Below, one piece after another: positions 61,042 to 64,000 of a stretch of DNA of 64,000 nucleotides. Position 1 is the first letter of the stretch, and each line of letters begins with the position of its first letter. Origin of the DNA: an uncultured Oscillospiraceae bacterium (GTDB taxonomy: Bacteria; Bacillota; Clostridia; Oscillospirales; Oscillospiraceae); assembly GCA_934593275.1 (NCBI GenBank), contig CAKTQE010000003.1, forward strand, positions 1-64,000. Reading direction: 5' to 3'. The position numbers and the translations under genes were made by a program. The notes under the pieces were generated by a model, which searched no databases, was not told the DNA's origin, and saw only the letters and a list, made by a program, of their open reading frames with translations.

Positions 61042-61995
61042 TTATCCCGCCGCTTCCAGCATGTTCTCAATGAAAATGCCATATCCTGAGGACGGGTCGT
61101 TGATCAGGACGTGGGTTACGGCGCCGATGAGTTTGCCGTCTTGCAATATGGGGCTGCCGGACATGCCTTGGACGATGCCGCCGGTCAGGGACAGGAGTTC
61201 CGGGTCGGTGATTTTCAGAAGAAAATTCCGGTGGGTCGTCCGGTCTTTTGGATATAATTTCAGAATTTCCACAGAATAATCCCGAGGCGGCCCGGGTTGG
61301 ACGGTGGCCCGGATGGTGGCGGGGCCGCAGTGCAGGGTGTCCCAGCTGCCCACCGGCACGGGGGAGCCGGTAAAGCCTCCGGGGGCGGTGCCGAAAATGC
61401 CCTGGGGGGTATTGCCGGACAGAGTACCCAGGGGAAAGCCGGCGGTGGCTTCACCTTTCAGCAGTCCTGGGGTGCCGATTTTTCCCTTTTGAACGGCACT
61501 GACCTGGGCGGCGTAAACGTCCCCGGATACCATTTTCAAAAGCCCTTCCTTTGGGGTGCTGACCCCGTGGCCCAGGGCGGCAAAGCGGTGGGTCTCCGGG
61601 TCATACCAGGTGACGGTGCCAATGCCTGAGATCCCCTGGCGAAGATAAACGCCCAGAACGGCGGTACCCTGTCTGACCTTTGGGGTGACGGTCAAGGTCA
61701 GTTGGCGGCTGCCCCGGAGTACCGTCAGTTCCACAGGTGCGGGGCTATGCTGCAAAGCGGTACGGACCTGGGGAACGGTGGAGACTGGGGTGCCGTTGAC
61801 TGCCGTGATCCGGTCTCCGATTTTCAGTCCCGTGCTTTTTCCGTCGGCGGCATCGTCATAGGCCGCCACGGTAACGCTATCGGTGCGCAGCTGCAGCCCT
61901 ACCAACTGCCCCACGGGAACCAGGGTCGTTTCCGCGTTGACAGTCAGGGGAAGCACCCATATCCATAAAAGAAAAACCCGCAAAAAACGCTTCAT
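61042..61995 (-). CDS. spoIVB: SpoIVB sporulation protease
   Basis: 317 residues, S55 family. A signal sequence (1-21), a PDZ domain (about 30-105, LKIGDRITAVNG) and the protease core with FAALGHGV (likely catalytic His143) and QGMSGSPI (nucleophile Ser279), then HVLINDPSSGYGIFIENML. In Bacillus this serine protease signals from the forespore to activate sigma-K processing. It indicates a spore-forming lineage. The start at 61995 has GGAGGGATTTTTG; the longer frame to 62193 has no site. It is shorter than Bacillus SpoIVB (about 425) as is usual in Clostridia. Confidence 0.93.
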   Translation of the reverse strand: MKRFLRVFLLWIWVLPLTVNAETTLVPVGQLVGLQLRTDSVTVAAYDDAADGKSTGLKIGDRITAVNGTPVSTVPQVRTALQHSPAPVELTVLRGSRQLTLTVTPKVRQGTAVLGVYLRQGISGIGTVTWYDPETHRFAALGHGVSTPKEGLLKMVSGDVYAAQVSAVQKGKIGTPGLLKGEATAGFPLGTLSGNTPQGIFGTAPGGFTGSPVPVGSWDTLHCGPATIRATVQPGPPRDYSVEILKLYPKDRTTHRNFLLKITDPELLSLTGGIVQGMSGSPILQDGKLIGAVTHVLINDPSSGYGIFIENMLEAAG

Positions 61996-62157
61996 CAAAA
62001 ATCCCTCCTTTCTTTTGTGCCTTCTTAATATGACCCGGCAGCTGGGATGTAACCGCTGAAAAAGTCGAAAAATCTGGGGATGACTGGGTGCCTTTTCAAA
62101 TTTTTCTTGATTGTCTTCCAGAATTTCAGTAGAATAGGGGAGAAAGGCGGGAACAAT

Positions 62158-62613
62158 ATGAAATTTGAAACAGATTATCAGGAACTTCTTCAAAATCTGG
62201 AAGCTCTGACCCAGGGAATTCCTTATTTGACCAGCAATCTAGCCAATACCGCGGCCCTCATCTGGCAGACGGTGCCGGGCCTTAACTGGGCGGGGTTTTA
62301 TGAAAGAATAGAAGATGCCCTAGTGCTTGGACCTTTCCAGGGAAAACCGGCCTGTATCCGCATCCCCTTGGGCCGGGGCGTTTGCGGCACCGCGGCCCAG
62401 GAGGGCAGAACGGTCCGGGTGGAAAACGTGCATGATTTCCCGGGACATATCGCCTGTGACGGAGCTTCCAACTCGGAAATCGTCATTCCCCTCTATAAAA
62501 ACGGCACGCTCTGGGGTGTTTTGGACTTGGACAGCCCCCATTTTGGACGCTTTACCCCGGAAGATCAGCAAGGACTTGAAGGTCTGGCGGCGGGGATACA
62601 GGCATTTTTGTAA
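62158..62613 (+). CDS. msrC: Free methionine-(R)-sulfoxide reductase (GAF domain)
   Basis: 151 residues, a single GAF domain. The three functional cysteines of fRMsr are visible: Cys66 in KPACIRIPLG, Cys76 in GRGVCGTAA and Cys100 in HIACDGASNSEIV. It reduces free methionine-R-sulfoxide, with thioredoxin as the usual reductant. Length and spacing match the enzyme of Escherichia coli and yeast. The ATG at 62158 follows GAAAGGCGGGAACAAT; a frame extending to 62080 is less likely. It stands alone between spoIVB and the Fe-S genes. Confidence 0.93.
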   Translation: MKFETDYQELLQNLEALTQGIPYLTSNLANTAALIWQTVPGLNWAGFYERIEDALVLGPFQGKPACIRIPLGRGVCGTAAQEGRTVRVENVHDFPGHIACDGASNSEIVIPLYKNGTLWGVLDLDSPHFGRFTPEDQQGLEGLAAGIQAFL

Positions 62614-62631
62614 GAAGAAAAGAATTACCTA

Positions 62632-62660
62632 TTGACAAGGTAGGCAAAATGTGGTATGCT
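62632..62660 (+). promoter_or_regulatory. Promoter of the iscS-iscU operon
   Basis: TTGACA (62632-62637), 17-base spacer, TATGCT (62655-62660), about 60 bases before the iscS start. Confidence 0.8.
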
Positions 62661-62695
62661 CCCTACATAACTACTAGGGAGATTCCTTTGGGAAG

Positions 62696-62718
62696 ACCTC
62701 TCCGATACCATAGGAGGT
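62696..62718 (+). promoter_or_regulatory. Leader hairpin covering the iscS ribosome site
   Basis: ACCTCT (62696-62701) can pair with GGAGGT (62713-62718), which is the Shine-Dalgarno sequence of iscS, seven bases before the ATG. The stem has six pairs with one G-U and an 11-base loop. It could limit translation. Confidence 0.45.
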
Positions 62719-62724
62719 TCATTC

Positions 62725-63912
62725 ATGCAAATTTACGCAGACAATGCGGCAACCACCAAAATGAGCCAGACGGCCATGGATGCCATGCTGCCTTATATGA
62801 CCACGATTTACGGCAACCCCTCCAGCCTGCACACCGTAGGCCAGGAGGCCCGAGAGGCCCTGGATGCCGCCCGGGAGACGGTGGCCAAGTGCCTGGGCTG
62901 TGAGCCTCGGGAAATTATCTTCACCTCCGGCGGCAGCGAGGCCGACAACCAGGCCATTATTTCCGCTGCCAGACTGGGGGAGAAGAAAGGGAAAAAGCAC
63001 ATTATTTCCACAGCCTTTGAACATCATGCCGTGCTGCACACCCTAAAAAAGCTGGAAAAAGAGGGCTTTGAAGTGACCCTGCTGGATGTCCGCCAGGGTC
63101 ACAATATCCGCGCCCAGCAGGTAAAAGATGCCATCCGGCCTGATACCTGCCTGGTCACCACCATGTACGCCAACAATGAGATCGGCTCCGTGCTGCCCAT
63201 TGCGGAAATCGGTGCCATCTGCAAAGAGGCAGGGGTTCCGTTCCACACCGACGCCGTTCAGGCGGTGGGACATCTGCACATCAACGTTAAAGAGCAGAAT
63301 ATCGATATGCTGAGCCTGTCCGGCCACAAGTTCCACGGCCCCAAGGGCGTGGGTGCTTTGTATGTCCGCAAGGGCTTCCCTCTGGTAAACCTCATTGAGG
63401 GCGGTGCCCAGGAGCGGGGCAAGCGGGCCGGTACCGAGAACATCCCTGGCATCTGCGGCATGGCTGCCGCCCTGAAAGAGGCCTGTGACCACATGGATGA
63501 GAACGCCGCCAAGGTTTCCGCCATGCGGGATAAGCTTTTGACGGGCCTTGCCACCATCCCCCACAGTGCCGTCAACGGCGATCTGGAACATCGGCTTCCC
63601 GGCAACGTGAGCTTCTGCTTTGAGGGCATCGAGGGCGAAAGTCTGCTGCTGCTGCTGGACCAGAAGGGCATCTGCGCTTCCTCCGGCTCTGCCTGCACCT
63701 CCGGCTCTCTGGACCCCAGCCACGTGCTACTGGCCATCGGCCGGGTTCACGATGTGGCCCACGGCTCCCTGCGGCTGAGCCTGTGCGAGAGCAACACCAT
63801 GGAAGAAATGGACTATATTTTGCAGGCCGTCCCGGAAGTGGTGGCCTATCTGCGTGGGTTCTCCCCTGTTTGGAGAGACCTGCAAACCGGCAAACGGCAA
63901 TTCATTCTGTAA
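62725..63912 (+). CDS. iscS: Cysteine desulfurase (IscS/NifS)
   Basis: 395 residues, class V aminotransferase. HTDAVQAVGH carries the Asp that binds the PLP ring, SGHKFHGPKG has the Schiff-base Lys202, and SSGSACTSGSLDPSH has the sulfur-carrying Cys324. It takes sulfur from cysteine and passes it to the scaffold encoded next. The next gene begins 16 bases after its stop, so it is the usual iscS-iscU pair of Clostridia. The start ATG at 62725 follows TAGGAGGTTCATTC. Confidence 0.95.
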   Translation: MQIYADNAATTKMSQTAMDAMLPYMTTIYGNPSSLHTVGQEAREALDAARETVAKCLGCEPREIIFTSGGSEADNQAIISAARLGEKKGKKHIISTAFEHHAVLHTLKKLEKEGFEVTLLDVRQGHNIRAQQVKDAIRPDTCLVTTMYANNEIGSVLPIAEIGAICKEAGVPFHTDAVQAVGHLHINVKEQNIDMLSLSGHKFHGPKGVGALYVRKGFPLVNLIEGGAQERGKRAGTENIPGICGMAAALKEACDHMDENAAKVSAMRDKLLTGLATIPHSAVNGDLEHRLPGNVSFCFEGIEGESLLLLLDQKGICASSGSACTSGSLDPSHVLLAIGRVHDVAHGSLRLSLCESNTMEEMDYILQAVPEVVAYLRGFSPVWRDLQTGKRQFIL

Positions 63913-63928
63913 TTTGGAGGAAAAAAAC

Positions 63929-64000
63929 ATGGCACTTTACAGTGAAAAAGTGATGGATCATTTTACCCACCCCCGGAACGTAGGCGTGATCGAGGATGCC
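63929..64000 (+). CDS. iscU: Fe-S cluster scaffold IscU, N-terminal part (runs off the window)
   Basis: 24 codons are visible, starting MALYSEKVMDHFTHPRNVG, which is the conserved N-terminus of IscU/NifU scaffolds (YSxKVxDHFxxPRNVG). A strong ribosome site, TTGGAGGAAAAAAAC, precedes the ATG, 16 bases after iscS. The scaffold assembles [2Fe-2S] and [4Fe-4S] clusters from the sulfur released by IscS; this would be needed by the Fe-S proteins of the dehydratase operon. The window ends before the cluster-ligand cysteines. Confidence 0.9.
   Translation, partial: MALYSEKVMDHFTHPRNVGVIEDA

Overview
The window looks like chromosome from a Gram-positive, spore-forming anaerobe of the class Clostridia, most likely a gut Oscillospiraceae-type organism. 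The reasons are a SpoIVB sporulation protease, an LPXTG surface protein, type III glutamine synthetase, a CD1247-type acidic zinc-ribbon protein after efp, consensus sigma-A promoters with AGGAGG ribosome sites, and oxygen-sensitive acyl-CoA dehydratase genes. Most core genes are GC-rich. Two regions are visibly AT-richer: about 4.55-8.1 kb, and scattered parts of 42.6-56.7 kb.

Layout. 1-4.5 kb is core: the start of glnN behind an ANTAR-like attenuator leader, a hypothetical gene, yqeG, an M24 peptidase, efp, an acidic zinc-ribbon gene, then tRNA(CAT) and tRNA-Trp. 4.55-8.1 kb is an AT-rich island beside tRNA-Trp with a wrecked tyrosine integrase, three zinc-ribbon membrane-protein genes and a serine recombinase. 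8.4-16.4 kb holds an MmcQ/YjbR gene and an IclR-controlled catabolic operon: a TRAP transporter, a DapA/NanA-fold lyase, a ribokinase-like kinase, a SIS isomerase and an RbsD/FucU mutarotase. An aldo-keto reductase converges on it. 17.5-23.8 kb on the minus strand encodes a 1856-residue LPXTG adhesin with twelve HxHx3C motifs and its own signal peptidase I.

24.2-31.9 kb is one seven-gene operon: a CooC-like ATPase, two 2-hydroxyacyl-CoA dehydratase/benzoyl-CoA reductase-type subunits, their ATP-dependent activator, a 51-residue membrane protein, a Cys-rich protein and a large OYE-type flavin/Fe-S reductase. It looks like an ATP-driven low-potential redox system with no evident substrate and no CO dehydrogenase gene. 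tRNA-Phe, tRNA-Gly, a DUF975 membrane protein and an XRE/TPR regulator follow.

34.5-60.9 kb is a long surface-glycan locus, all on the plus strand. It begins with PglF-, PglE- and PglC-like steps (the second being an unusual membrane/nucleotide-binding/aminotransferase fusion), then glycosyltransferases, a flippase and, at the end, a dTDP-sugar block (aminotransferase, acyltransferase, rfbA, rfbB). Inside it are an alanine-type sodium symporter, a CapA-like protein, a TupA-like ATP-grasp, two more ATP-grasp ligases, a divergent PLP enzyme, an opine-dehydrogenase-like enzyme and a B12-dependent mutase-like protein related to glutamate mutase. I infer that the glycan carries an unusual amino-acid-derived substituent; this and the dehydratase operon are the two strongest candidates for an undescribed system. 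No Wzy polymerase is recognisable.

61-64 kb returns to core genes: spoIVB, a free-methionine-sulfoxide reductase, a cysteine desulfurase and the start of iscU. All promoters, operators and functions here were read by eye; statements on base composition are visual impressions, not calculations.
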